Assembly (NCBI RefSeq): GCF_000717915.1
Contig: NZ_JOCX01000011.1
Coordinates: 62,001 to 126,000, forward strand
DNA from: Streptomyces sp. NRRL S-244
Lineage (GTDB): Bacteria; Actinomycetota; Actinomycetes; Streptomycetales; Streptomycetaceae
DNA: 64,000 nt
Direction of reading: 5' to 3'
The position numbers and the translations under genes were made by a program. Positions 45,307 to 53,065 of this stretch are shown here, piece by piece. The notes beneath the pieces were generated by a model. The model had not been told where the DNA came from. It made no database searches and saw only the letters and a list, made by a program, of their open reading frames with translations. The stretch's first letter is position 1, and each line of letters begins with the position of its first letter.

Positions 45307-45350
45307 GCCGTGTCTTTTGGATCCGGCCTGATCCGAAAGACACGGCCTAG
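45303..45350. terminator. Long hairpin overlapping the GDPD stop, CTAG-bounded
   Basis: A 21-bp inverted repeat with one G-T pair (45303-45323 with 45330-45350; arm TAGGCCGTGTCTTTTGGATC) and a 6-base loop. The stop TAG lies in its left arm and each end is CTAG. It can terminate transcription but also looks like the remnant or end of a small mobile element. Confidence 0.7.
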
Positions 45351-45430
45351 ACGCGTGGGGGCGGCTTTCGGCCAACGCCCGAGGCCCCGCACCGTCAACA
45401 GATAAGCGGAATATCACGTACGGGTGGGCT

Positions 45431-45955
45431 GTGCCGGGTGTGGAAACCGCCGGGCACGGCCCGCGCGTCCCGCCCGGCATGGACCTGCTGAAGGACTCCG
45501 ACCTCCTGAACGAACTGGGGCCGCTGCTCTCCGCCGAGGCGGCCGCGGAAGCCCCGGGCGCCGGAGTGGAAGCGGCCGACCTGGAGCAAGCCGTCTGGGT
45601 CAGGCTGCTGGAACACGACCCCGCCCCCGCCGAACCTGCCCGCTGGCTGCGCCGCGCGGTGCGGGCCGAAGCCCGGCTCGCCCGGCGCCGCGCCCGCCGC
45701 GAGATCCCGTACGGCTGCCGGCCCGGCAGCGCGGGCGCCGAACCCGAAGTCGCCCTGCTGGACGGGGAGGAGAACCGTGCTCTCCGATCGGCCGTCGCCC
45801 GATTGCCCGGACGGTGTCCGGAGCTCATGGGGGCACTTCTTTCGCCCAGAGACCTCACTTACCGTGAAATCGCAGGAGAGTTGGGTATCTCACAAGGAAG
45901 TTTGGGACCCGTCCGTTCCCGTTGCCTGGGATGTCTGCGCAGAATGCTCGCGTGA
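45431..45955 (+). CDS. ECF-like RNA polymerase sigma factor
   Basis: About 174 residues. The C-terminal region is sigma region 4: SPRDLTYREIAGELGISQGSLGPVRSRCLGCLRRML, an HTH that recognises the -35 element. The N-terminal half (ADLEQAVWVRLLEHDPAPAEPARWLRRAVRAEARLARRRARRE) corresponds to a short region 2. The N-terminus before about residue 25 is poorly conserved, so the start may be GTG 45431 or ATG 45479. No anti-sigma gene is adjacent. A GNAT gene follows after a short gap. Confidence 0.8.
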   Translation: MPGVETAGHGPRVPPGMDLLKDSDLLNELGPLLSAEAAAEAPGAGVEAADLEQAVWVRLLEHDPAPAEPARWLRRAVRAEARLARRRARREIPYGCRPGSAGAEPEVALLDGEENRALRSAVARLPGRCPELMGALLSPRDLTYREIAGELGISQGSLGPVRSRCLGCLRRMLA

Positions 45956-46029
45956 GGTTGCGGCTCCTCGCCTTCGGGGAAGGGAGCGGTAGACCAATGG
46001 GCTACCAGGTGAGCGGGAGGCATGCGCAC

Positions 46030-46536
46030 ATGGGCATGAGCGTGACCATTTCGGCGGCAGCTGCCGAGGACACTGAGCAGATCCTCAAACTGCAGTACCT
46101 GGCGTTCCAGCGTGAGGCCGAGCTGTACGGCAACTACCGCATCCAGCCGCTCACCCAGACCCTGGACTCCCTCAAGGCGGAGCTGGAGTCGGACACGGTG
46201 CTCGTGGCCCGGCTCGGCGACGAAGTGGTCGGCACCGTGCGCGGCAGCGTCGACGAGGACGGCACCGGCAAGATCGCCAAGCTCTGCGTCCACCCGCGCC
46301 TGCAGGGCCACGGGCTCGGCGCCCGGCTGCTGCGCGCCGTCGAGGAGGCCCTCGCGGGCCACGCCGAGACCACCCGCTTCCGCCTGCACACCGGCCACAA
46401 GAGCGAGTCCAACCTGCGCCTCTACCGCAAGGCCGGCTACGTACAGGTCGGCGGCCGCACGGCCTCCGACGGCGTCCGCCTGGTCATCCTGGAGAAGGAG
46501 GCCACCGACGCGGCCGACTTCGCGGTCAGCGCCTGA
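46030..46536 (+). CDS. GNAT family N-acetyltransferase
   Basis: A 168-residue acetyl-CoA-dependent transferase with all core GNAT strands: AAEDTEQILKLQYLAFQREAELYG, VARLGDEVVGTVRGSVDEDG, the acetyl-CoA loop KLCVHPRLQGHGLGARLLRAVE (R-x-x-G-x-G), and NLRLYRKAGYVQVGGRT. The acceptor is unknown. ATG 46030 has GGGAGG (46015-46020) upstream; longer starts at 45997 and a shorter one at 46036 are possible. Confidence 0.9.
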   Translation: MGMSVTISAAAAEDTEQILKLQYLAFQREAELYGNYRIQPLTQTLDSLKAELESDTVLVARLGDEVVGTVRGSVDEDGTGKIAKLCVHPRLQGHGLGARLLRAVEEALAGHAETTRFRLHTGHKSESNLRLYRKAGYVQVGGRTASDGVRLVILEKEATDAADFAVSA

Positions 46537-46561
46537 CGCCGGTGACCCCTGCGCGCGGCGC

Positions 46562-46978
46562 TCAGCGCTTGGCGCGCAGCCAGAGCATCCCGGTGATCGG
46601 CAGGATCACCGGGATGAACAGGTAGCCCATCCCGAAGTCCGACCAGACGGTCGCGTCCGGGAAGGCCTCGGGGCGCACCAGTGTCCAGGTGCCCACGGCC
46701 AGTACGCCCGCCAGCTCGGCGGCGCAGCAGAACAGCGCCGCCCTGCGGGCCGTCTCCCCGCCGCGCACCAGCGAGTACGTGATGAACGCGTAGACCAGGG
46801 CCGCCGCGCCGGACAGCGAGTACGCCAGCGGCGCCCGGTCGAACTCGGTGGAGATCTGGTAGGCCGAGCGCGACAGCGCCCCCACCACCATCACCCCGTA
46901 CAGCCAGACCAGCAGCAGTCCGGGTCCGGAGACCAGCCGCTTGCGTCCGCCCGGAGTGGCGGTCGTCGTGTCAGGCAC
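46562..46978 (-). CDS. Small integral membrane protein, four predicted helices
   Basis: A 138-residue protein of unknown function with four hydrophobic segments: GPGLLLVWLYGVMVVGA, YSLSGAAALVYAFITYSLV, AALFCCAAELAGVLAVGTW and YLFIPVILPITGMLW. The basic C-terminus (WLRAKR) suggests a cytosolic end. Its ATG overlaps the end of the partner gene by eight bases (46971-46978), so the two are translationally coupled and probably act as a pair. Confidence 0.75.
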   Translation of the reverse strand: MPDTTTATPGGRKRLVSGPGLLLVWLYGVMVVGALSRSAYQISTEFDRAPLAYSLSGAAALVYAFITYSLVRGGETARRAALFCCAAELAGVLAVGTWTLVRPEAFPDATVWSDFGMGYLFIPVILPITGMLWLRAKR

Positions 46979-47339
46979 CGGGGGTCCCCCAGATGTCGTA
47001 GAGGCGTACTTCGAGGACGGCGAGGACGAGCGCGCCCGCGGCCACCGTCACCGAGCCCCACTTGGTCCGCTCGCTGAGCGAGAGCAGCCCGGCGGCGGGG
47101 ACCGCCGCGAAGGCGCCCACCAGGTAGGCCACGAAGATCACCGTGCCCTCGTCGGGCTTGCCGCCCCGAGCCAGCTCGACCACGCCGATCACCAGCTGGG
47201 CCAGGGCCAGCAGGGTCACCACGCCCATGCCGATGAAGTGCCAGTCCTTGGTGGGCTGGTCCCGCAGGGCGGCGAATCCGCACCAGGCGGCGAGGGCGAG
47301 TGCGGCCGCGCCGAGGGCGACCGTCAGGGCGTCGAGCAT
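46971..47339 (-). CDS. Small integral membrane protein, four predicted helices
   Basis: A 122-residue protein of unknown function; helices include LDALTVALGAAALALAAWCGFA, IGMGVVTLLALAQLVIGVVEL, VIFVAYLVGAFAAVPAAGLL and SVTVAAGALVLAVLEV. It is the first gene of a two-gene minus-strand operon with the overlapping gene at 46562. Composition is like ordinary chromosomal genes. Confidence 0.75.
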   Translation of the reverse strand: MLDALTVALGAAALALAAWCGFAALRDQPTKDWHFIGMGVVTLLALAQLVIGVVELARGGKPDEGTVIFVAYLVGAFAAVPAAGLLSLSERTKWGSVTVAAGALVLAVLEVRLYDIWGTPGA

Positions 47340-47665
47340 GCAGCGAGGGTATTACGGGCCGAAAGGCCCGGTGCGCGCGCCCCTGGGCGCGGGCTCTGCC
47401 GGCGGCGCTCCGGGCCGGGGCGGACCCGGCCCGCTGCACCGGGGCGCGGACCGTGGCCTTGACCACAACGCACCCCTCCGCAGAGCTCCGTGCGTGCCTG
47501 GTCGTACGGGGTCTGCCGGCCGTGTCCGCGCAGGTCAGCGACGGGGGTGTCACGGTGTCGGCGGACGGCCGGGGCTGACCGGTGTTGTCCGGTATGCGGC
47601 CGGATTCCGTCCGCTATTCGGACAGCTTTGATCGGTGACGGGATACGTCTGCTTTACTTGGGCCC
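47340..47665 (+). promoter_or_regulatory. 326-base intergenic region with met operon promoter
   Basis: Mostly GC-rich with no convincing gene. A CGGGCC-GAAA-GGCCCG hairpin (47355-47370) lies near the start of the minus-strand operon. Close to the downstream leader peptide, TTGATC (47628-47633) and TTTACT (47653-47658) make a plausible promoter with a 19-base spacer; the -10 ends seven bases before ATG 47666. Confidence 0.5.
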
Positions 47666-47752
47666 ATGACCACGACGAGCAGCCGCACCCTTGCGACCGA
47701 GGCGACGATGACGCCCGGTGCTCGTTGTATGTGTCGAATGTGCGCCTTCTGA
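47666..47752 (+). CDS. Cys/Met-rich leader peptide (28 codons) of the metNIQ operon
   Basis: A short frame from ATG 47666 to TGA 47750-47752, ending in codons for R-C-M-C-R-M-C-A-F. Three of the last eight residues are Cys and two Met. Two of the three Cys codons are TGT and the flanking Arg codons are CGT and CGA, all rare in this genome. It has no ribosome site but a -10 TTTACT seven bases upstream, so it should be leaderless. It lies 191 bases before metN and is followed by a hairpin. By analogy with cysteine-responsive leaderless leader peptides of mycobacteria, slow translation at Cys/Met codons may control the transporter. This is inference. Confidence 0.65.
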   Translation: MTTTSSRTLATEATMTPGARCMCRMCAF

Positions 47753-47943
47753 GGGCCCCTCTCCTGAGTCTCGCGCCCCGAAGCGAGACCCGGCCGAGCC
47801 CGTCCAGACACCCCGGACCGCTCCTGCCCCGCGCACGCGTCGACGCCGACCATTTGTGACGGTTCGACCCGTATCGCGTCCCCAGATGTTTGCCCCGTGC
47901 CGGCACCCCGCTGCGCCGCGCACTCGACAGCGACGGAATTCCT
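47753..47943 (+). promoter_or_regulatory. Leader RNA between leader peptide and metN
   Basis: The 191 bases after the leader stop contain a GTCTCGC/GCGAGAC stem (47768-47774 with 47783-47789) with an 8-base loop and a GTGCCGGCAC palindrome (47898-47907). No classical T-tract terminator is seen. I do not recognise a SAM riboswitch core here. Confidence 0.45.
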
Positions 47944-48999
47944 GTGATCACCACATCGGGCCTCACGAAGGTCTACCAGTCCCGTGGCCGCGAGGTCACC
48001 GCCCTGGACGGCGTCGATCTGCACGTCCGCGAGGGCGAGGTATACGGAGTCATCGGCCAGAGCGGCGCCGGCAAGTCCTCCCTGATCCGCTGCGTGAACC
48101 TGCTGGAGCGCCCCACCACCGGCACCGTGAGCGTCGACGGCGTCGACCTCACCGCGCTCGCCGGCCGCGGCCGCCGCGCCGGCAAGGAGCTCCGCGAGGC
48201 CCGCAGCCGCATCGGCATGGTCTTCCAGCACTTCAACCTGCTGTCCTCGCGCACCGTCCAGGGCAACATCGAACTGCCGCTGGAGATCCTCGGCGTCTCC
48301 GGCCGCGAGCGCTCCCGCAAGGCCCTCGAACTCCTCGACCTCGTCGGCCTCGCCGACAAGGCCAAGGCCTACCCCGGCCAGCTCTCCGGCGGCCAGAAGC
48401 AGCGCGTCGGCATCGCCCGCGCCCTGGCCGGCGACCCCAAGGTGCTCCTGTCCGACGAGGCCACCAGCGCCCTGGACCCCGAGACCACCCGCTCGATCCT
48501 CCAGCTGCTGCGCGACCTCAACCAGCAGCTCGGCCTGACCGTCCTGCTCATCACCCACGAGATGGACGTCGTCAAGACCGTCTGCGACTCGGCCGCCCTC
48601 ATGAAGCAGGGCCGGATCATCGAGTCCGGCACCGTCGCCGAACTGCTCGCCACCCCCGGCTCCGAGCTCGCCGCCGAACTCTTCCCCGTCAGCGGCGCCG
48701 CCACCGGCCCCGACCGCACGGTCGTCGACGTCACCTTCCACGGTGAGGCCGCCACCCAGCCGGTCATCTCCCAGCTGTCGCGGACGTACAACATCGACAT
48801 CTCGATCCTCGGCGCCGCGATGGACACCGTCGCCGGCCGCCAGATCGGCCGCATGCGGATCGAGCTGCCCGGCCGCTACGAGGACAACGTCGTGCCCGTC
48901 GGCTTCCTGCGCGAGCAGGGCCTGCAGGTCGACGTCGTCGACGATCCCGAAGACGCCGACGCCGAGCTCGCCCAGCTCGTCAAGGATGGTGCCCAGTGA
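47944..48999 (+). CDS. metN: Methionine ABC transporter, ATP-binding protein
   Basis: The ATPase of the methionine importer. 351 residues: Walker A GQSGAGKSS (about residue 38), Q-loop VFQHFNLLS, signature LSGGQKQR, Walker B VLLSDEAT, H-loop ITHEMD, and a C-terminal NIL (ACT-like) domain from about residue 260 (VTFHGEAATQPVISQLSRTY), where methionine binds to inhibit transport. GTG 47944 begins the conserved sequence; the frame is open upstream but lacks the family. The stop overlaps metI (GTGA). Confidence 0.95.
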   Translation: MITTSGLTKVYQSRGREVTALDGVDLHVREGEVYGVIGQSGAGKSSLIRCVNLLERPTTGTVSVDGVDLTALAGRGRRAGKELREARSRIGMVFQHFNLLSSRTVQGNIELPLEILGVSGRERSRKALELLDLVGLADKAKAYPGQLSGGQKQRVGIARALAGDPKVLLSDEATSALDPETTRSILQLLRDLNQQLGLTVLLITHEMDVVKTVCDSAALMKQGRIIESGTVAELLATPGSELAAELFPVSGAATGPDRTVVDVTFHGEAATQPVISQLSRTYNIDISILGAAMDTVAGRQIGRMRIELPGRYEDNVVPVGFLREQGLQVDVVDDPEDADAELAQLVKDGAQ

Positions 49000-49664
49000 C
49001 CTGGTCCGAGATGCAGCCCCTGCTCACCCAGGGCACGTACGACACCCTCTACATGGTGCTGTGGTCCACCCTGGTGACCGTCCTCGGCGGACTGCCGATC
49101 GGCATCCTCCTCGTCCTCACCGACAAGGGCGGCCTCCTGCAGAACCGGCCGCTCAACAAGGTCCTCGGCGTGATCGTGAACATAGGCCGCTCGCTGCCGT
49201 TCATCATCCTGCTGATCGCCCTGATCCCGGTCACCACCGCGGTCGTCGGCACCTTCATCGGCCCCACCGCGATGATCGTCCCGCTGGCCATCGGCGCCAT
49301 CCCCTTCTTCGCGCGCCTCGTCGAGACGGCCGTCCGCGAGGTGGACCACGGCCTGATCGAGGCCGTCGAGTCCATGGGCGGCGGCGTTCCCACCCTCGTG
49401 GGCAAGGTGCTGCTCCCGCAGGCCCTGCCCTCGCTGGTCGCAGCCGTGACCACCACCCTGATCACCCTGATCGGGTACTCCGCCATGGCCGGCGCGGTCG
49501 GCGGCGAAGGCCTCGGCTCCAAGGCCATCACCTACGGCTTCCAGCGCTTCGAGACCGGCTTCATGCTCGCCACCGTCGTGGTCCTGATCGCCATCGTCAC
49601 GGTGATCCAGCTGATCGGCGACGGCGTGGTACGCCTCCTCGCCCGGCGCGGCCGGACAGCCTGA
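48996..49664 (+). CDS. metI: Methionine ABC transporter, permease
   Basis: The 222-residue membrane subunit with five hydrophobic segments and the binding-protein-dependent transport EAA loop (EAVESMGGGVPTLVGKVLLPQALPS) that docks onto MetN. GTG 48996 overlaps the metN stop. Next is metQ after 93 bases containing a run of eight C. Confidence 0.95.
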   Translation: MTWSEMQPLLTQGTYDTLYMVLWSTLVTVLGGLPIGILLVLTDKGGLLQNRPLNKVLGVIVNIGRSLPFIILLIALIPVTTAVVGTFIGPTAMIVPLAIGAIPFFARLVETAVREVDHGLIEAVESMGGGVPTLVGKVLLPQALPSLVAAVTTTLITLIGYSAMAGAVGGEGLGSKAITYGFQRFETGFMLATVVVLIAIVTVIQLIGDGVVRLLARRGRTA

Positions 49665-49757
49665 ACCGGGCCCACCGCCCCCCGAACCTCCCCCCCCGAA
49701 AGCCCGCACTTGTCGTGCTTGGGCCTCCATCCGGAAAAAGCAAGAAAGGCACTCTTC

Positions 49758-50621
49758 GTGCGTAAGAACATCAAGGCCACCGCCTTCGCCGCCGCCACCG
49801 CCGCGCTCGCCCTCGGCCTCACCGCCTGCGGCAGCTCCTCGGACCCGTCCTCCACCAAGGCCGACGGCGGCAAGGCCGACGAGAGCAAGCCGCTCGTCAT
49901 CGCGGCCTCCCCGAGCCCGCACGCCGACGTCCTGAACTTCGTCAAGGACAAGCTGGCGGCCAAGGAGGGCCTCAAGCTCGAGGTGAAGGAGTTCACGGAC
50001 TACGTGCTCCCCAACACCGCCACCGAGCAGGGCCAGGTCGACGGCAACTACTTCCAGCACAAGCCGTACCTCGACGACTTCAACAAGAAGAACGGCACCC
50101 ACATCGTGCCCGTCGTGAACGTGCACCTGGAGCCCCTCGGCCTCTACTCCAAGAAGGTCAAGGCCCTCGCCGACATCAAGGCCGGCCAGACCATCGCCGT
50201 CCCCAACGACACCACCAACGAGGGCCGCGCGCTCCAGCTGCTCGCCGCGAACAACCTGATCACCCTCAAGGAAGGTGTCGGCACCGGCGCCAAGCTGTCC
50301 GACATCACCGACAAGAAGGGCCTGGAGTTCAAGGAGCTGGAGGCCGCCACGGTCCCGCGCGCCCTGAACGACGTGGACGCCGCGGTCATCAACGGCAACT
50401 ACGCCCTGGAGGCCAAGCTCTCGCCCGCCAAGGACGCGCTGGTCCTGGAGAAGGCGGAGGGCAACCCGTACGCCAACTTCCTCGCGGTGAAGGCCGGCAA
50501 CGAGAAGGACCCGCGGATCGAGAAGCTCGCCAAGCTCCTCAACTCCGACGAGGTCAAGAAGTTCATCGAGGACAAGTACCAGGGCTCGGTCATCCCGGCC
50601 TTCGGCGCCCCGAAGTCCTGA
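49758..50621 (+). CDS. metQ: Methionine-binding lipoprotein
   Basis: The extracytoplasmic receptor that delivers methionine to MetNI. 287 residues: lipoprotein signal with LTAC lipobox, then the NlpA/MetQ core (VIAASPSPHADVLNFVKDKLA; TEQGQVDGNYFQHKPYLDDFN; IAVPNDTTNEGRALQLLAANNLI; VINGNYALEAKLSPAKDAL). GTG 49758 has GAAAGG (49744-49749) nine bases upstream. Last gene of the operon, followed by a terminator. Confidence 0.95.
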   Translation: MRKNIKATAFAAATAALALGLTACGSSSDPSSTKADGGKADESKPLVIAASPSPHADVLNFVKDKLAAKEGLKLEVKEFTDYVLPNTATEQGQVDGNYFQHKPYLDDFNKKNGTHIVPVVNVHLEPLGLYSKKVKALADIKAGQTIAVPNDTTNEGRALQLLAANNLITLKEGVGTGAKLSDITDKKGLEFKELEAATVPRALNDVDAAVINGNYALEAKLSPAKDALVLEKAEGNPYANFLAVKAGNEKDPRIEKLAKLLNSDEVKKFIEDKYQGSVIPAFGAPKS

Positions 50622-50636
50622 TCCAGAACCGCTGAT

Positions 50637-50669
50637 CGGCCCCGTACGCCCCCTCGGCGTGCGGGGCCG
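50637..50669 (+). terminator. Terminator of metNIQ
   Basis: A 14-bp inverted repeat with one G-U pair (50637-50650 with 50656-50669; core GGCCCCGTACG) 16 bases after metQ. Confidence 0.8.
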
Positions 50670-50773
50670 AGCGCTGCCCGCTTCCGGGCAACCCGCCCGC
50701 CACATCACACCGCCGATGCTGCATGCTGTGCCTACGGCCCGCACAAAGGTCCAGCAACGGCATGGAGCTGCGC

Positions 50774-51475
50774 ATGACTACCACCTTCCCGGACGTCACC
50801 ATCAGCACGGACCGGCTGGTGCTGCGCCCCTTCGACGGGGAGGACGTCACCGCGCTCGCCGAGATGATGAACGACGAGCACGTCATCGCCTGGACCTCCG
50901 TGCCGCACCCCTACACGCACGCCGACGCCCACGCCTGGGCCACCCGGCACTCCCACGCGGAGCGCACGGAGGGCAGAGGCATCGTTTTTGCCGTCACCGA
51001 GTTCCTCACCCAGCGCCTCGTCGGAATCGTGCACCTCAAGAACACCAACTGGCGCACCCGCAGCACCGAGGTCGGTTACGTCACCGCACCCTGGGCCCGC
51101 GGCGAGGGCTACGCCAGCGAGTCCGTACTCGCCGCCGCCCAATGGCTCTTCCACGACCAGGGCTTCGAACGCCTCGAACTGCGCACCGCCGCCGACAACA
51201 CCGCCTCCCAGCAGGTGGCCCAGAAGATCGGCTGCATCAGCGAAGGCGTCCTGCGCAATGCCTGGATGGTGCGCACCCGGCCCGAAAACGGAACAGACGG
51301 CTCCTGGACGGACACCCGCACCGACCTCATCGTCTGGAGCCTGCTCCCCGAGGACATCGACGACATGGAGCAGTCGGACGGCTACAACGGCTACAACGGC
51401 CACGACGACTACGGATACGGCCGCGGCGCCCAGGCGGGCGCCGGCGGCTACGCCGTCGGCGCCGACTGGAGCTGA
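50774..51475 (+). CDS. GNAT family N-acetyltransferase, RimJ/RimL type
   Basis: A 233-residue acetyltransferase of the type that modifies ribosomal protein or small-molecule amino groups: ISTDRLVLRPFDGEDVTALAEMMND at the N-terminus, STEVGYVTAPWARGEGYASESVLAA as the acetyl-CoA-binding region, and ERLELRTAADNTASQQVAQKIGC. The tail after about residue 205 is an acidic, Gly/Tyr-rich low-complexity stretch (GYNGYNGHDDYGYGRG). ATG 50774 follows GGAG; ATG 50762 is an alternative. Acceptor unknown. Confidence 0.88.
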   Translation: MTTTFPDVTISTDRLVLRPFDGEDVTALAEMMNDEHVIAWTSVPHPYTHADAHAWATRHSHAERTEGRGIVFAVTEFLTQRLVGIVHLKNTNWRTRSTEVGYVTAPWARGEGYASESVLAAAQWLFHDQGFERLELRTAADNTASQQVAQKIGCISEGVLRNAWMVRTRPENGTDGSWTDTRTDLIVWSLLPEDIDDMEQSDGYNGYNGHDDYGYGRGAQAGAGGYAVGADWS

Positions 51476-51579
51476 CCGGGCCGACCCTATGACCAGGTAG
51501 TCTCACCGTGCCTGGTGGCCCGCCCGCCGGCCCCTGCGGACGAAGCTCCGCCCGCCCCCACCCCAGGAGACTGACGACG

Positions 51580-52815
51580 ATGGCCGACCGGGTCACGGTG
51601 ATCGGCTGGGACGGCTCGCCCCTGACCGCGGCCGCCCGGTCCGCGCTCTCCGCCGCCACCCTCGTGGCCGGTGCCGCCCACCACCTCGCCCTTCCCGAGG
51701 TGCCGCCCACTGCCGAGCGCATCCGCCTGGGCAGCCTCGGCCTGGCCGCCCGCCGTATCGCCGGCCACCGCGGCACCGCCGTCGTCTTCGCCGACGGGGA
51801 CCCCGGCTTCTTCGGCGCCGTACGCATCCTGCGCGCCCCGGAGCACGGCCTCGAGGTCGAAGTCGTCCCCGCCGTGTCCGCCGTCGCCGCCGCCTTCGCC
51901 CGCGCCGGGATGCCCTGGGACGACGCCCAGATCGTCGTCGCCCACCCCCGTACGCTGCGCCGCGCCGTCAACGTCTGCCGCGCCCACGGCAAGGTCGCCG
52001 TCCTCACCTCGCCCGGCGCCGGCCCCGCCGAACTCGCCCTGCTGCTCGGCGGGGTCCACCGCACCTTCGTCATCTGCGAGGAGCTCGGCACCGCCGGGGA
52101 GCAGGTGACCGTCCTGACCTCCGACCGGGTCGCCGACCACAGCTGGCGCGACCCCAACGTCGTGATCGTCATCGGCGGACAGGCCGCCGCTCCCGCCCCC
52201 GCCACCTCCGCCGCACCCTCCGCCACGGCCGCCGACCCGGCCTGGCTGCTCGGCCAGAGCGCCGCCCACTCCGGCCCGCGCGGCTGGGCCCGGTCCGCAG
52301 CCGACGCGGCCGAGGGGGAGTCGGCGCTGCTGCGCGCCGCCCAGCTCGCCCGGCTCGGCCCGCGCACCGGCGACCTCGTCTGGGACATCGGCACCGGCTC
52401 AGGCGCCCTCGCCGTGGAGGCCGCCGCGTTCGGCGCCGCCGTCATCGCCGTCGACGCCGACCCGCGCGCCTGCGAACGCGCAACTGCCGCCGCCCGCAAC
52501 CGGGGCGTACAGGTCCAGGTCGTCGCCGGGCGCGCACCACACGTACTGGAGGACCTCCCCGAACCCGACGTCGTCCGCGTCGGCGGCGGGGGAGCCGCGG
52601 TCGCCCGGGCCGTCGCCGACCGCCGCCCCGAACGGATCGTCAGCCACGCCTCCACCCGCGACGAGGCGGAGGCGATCGGCCGCGCGCTCACCGAGGGCGG
52701 CTACACCGTCGAGTGCGCGCTCCTCCAGTCGGTGGGCCTGGACACCCGTACCTGGAGCGAACAGGACCGTTCCGTCGTCTTCCTCCTGGCAGCCGAACGC
52801 CCCGTGAACCGCTAG
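51580..52815 (+). CDS. cobL: Precorrin-6Y C5,15-methyltransferase (CbiE-CbiT fusion)
   Basis: A 411-residue bifunctional enzyme of cobalamin synthesis, methylating C5 and C15 of the corrin ring with decarboxylation. The N-terminal CbiE part (about 1-215: VTVIGWDGSPLTAAARSAL, VFADGDPGFFG) has the tetrapyrrole methylase fold; the C-terminal CbiT part (about 245-400: GDLVWDIGTGSGALAVEAA) is a Rossmann SAM methyltransferase, joined by an Ala/Pro-rich linker. GTG 51508 is an in-frame alternative to ATG 51580, which has AGGAG upstream. Part of the cobalamin group with the downstream bluB-cobT gene. Confidence 0.93.
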   Translation: MADRVTVIGWDGSPLTAAARSALSAATLVAGAAHHLALPEVPPTAERIRLGSLGLAARRIAGHRGTAVVFADGDPGFFGAVRILRAPEHGLEVEVVPAVSAVAAAFARAGMPWDDAQIVVAHPRTLRRAVNVCRAHGKVAVLTSPGAGPAELALLLGGVHRTFVICEELGTAGEQVTVLTSDRVADHSWRDPNVVIVIGGQAAAPAPATSAAPSATAADPAWLLGQSAAHSGPRGWARSAADAAEGESALLRAAQLARLGPRTGDLVWDIGTGSGALAVEAAAFGAAVIAVDADPRACERATAAARNRGVQVQVVAGRAPHVLEDLPEPDVVRVGGGGAAVARAVADRRPERIVSHASTRDEAEAIGRALTEGGYTVECALLQSVGLDTRTWSEQDRSVVFLLAAERPVNR

Positions 52816-52951
52816 AGCGGAGGCCGGGGTAGGCTGGCCGATCGTCGTACCGCCCTGGCACCTCCGGGGGTGACGGCACCGCCGGACGCGCGACGTGGCG
52901 CAGTCCACAGCGCACCATGCCGGTTATGGCCGCCATGGTGGCTAACGGGCG

Positions 52952-52973
52952 CGACAATGCTTACGGGTTGTCG
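52952..52973 (+). promoter_or_regulatory. Inverted repeat in the bluB-cobT promoter region
   Basis: CGACAA (52952-52957) and TTGTCG (52968-52973) form a dyad around an AT-richer TGCTTACGGG about 95 bases before the gene; another TAGGCT -10-like hexamer lies near 52836. A cobalamin riboswitch core is not evident. Confidence 0.45.
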
Positions 52974-53065
52974 TGCGGGGCGTGCGCGCGACGGACACGT
53001 CGTACGGCAACCCCGCTCGGGCGCCGGGCGATCGAAGACGCACAACCGATGGGCGAGGGGTACGC

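Noticed and set aside
47453..47578. Possible 41-codon gene in the metN upstream gap
   Set aside because: No ribosome site, no hexamer before its GTG, and no family resemblance; the region reads like GC-rich spacer.
47753..47943. SAM riboswitch upstream of metN
   Set aside because: I could not find the conserved core helices; a leader-peptide explanation fits better. A covariance search would settle it.
52816..53065. Cobalamin riboswitch upstream of cobT
   Set aside because: No recognisable B12 box; only a small dyad is present.
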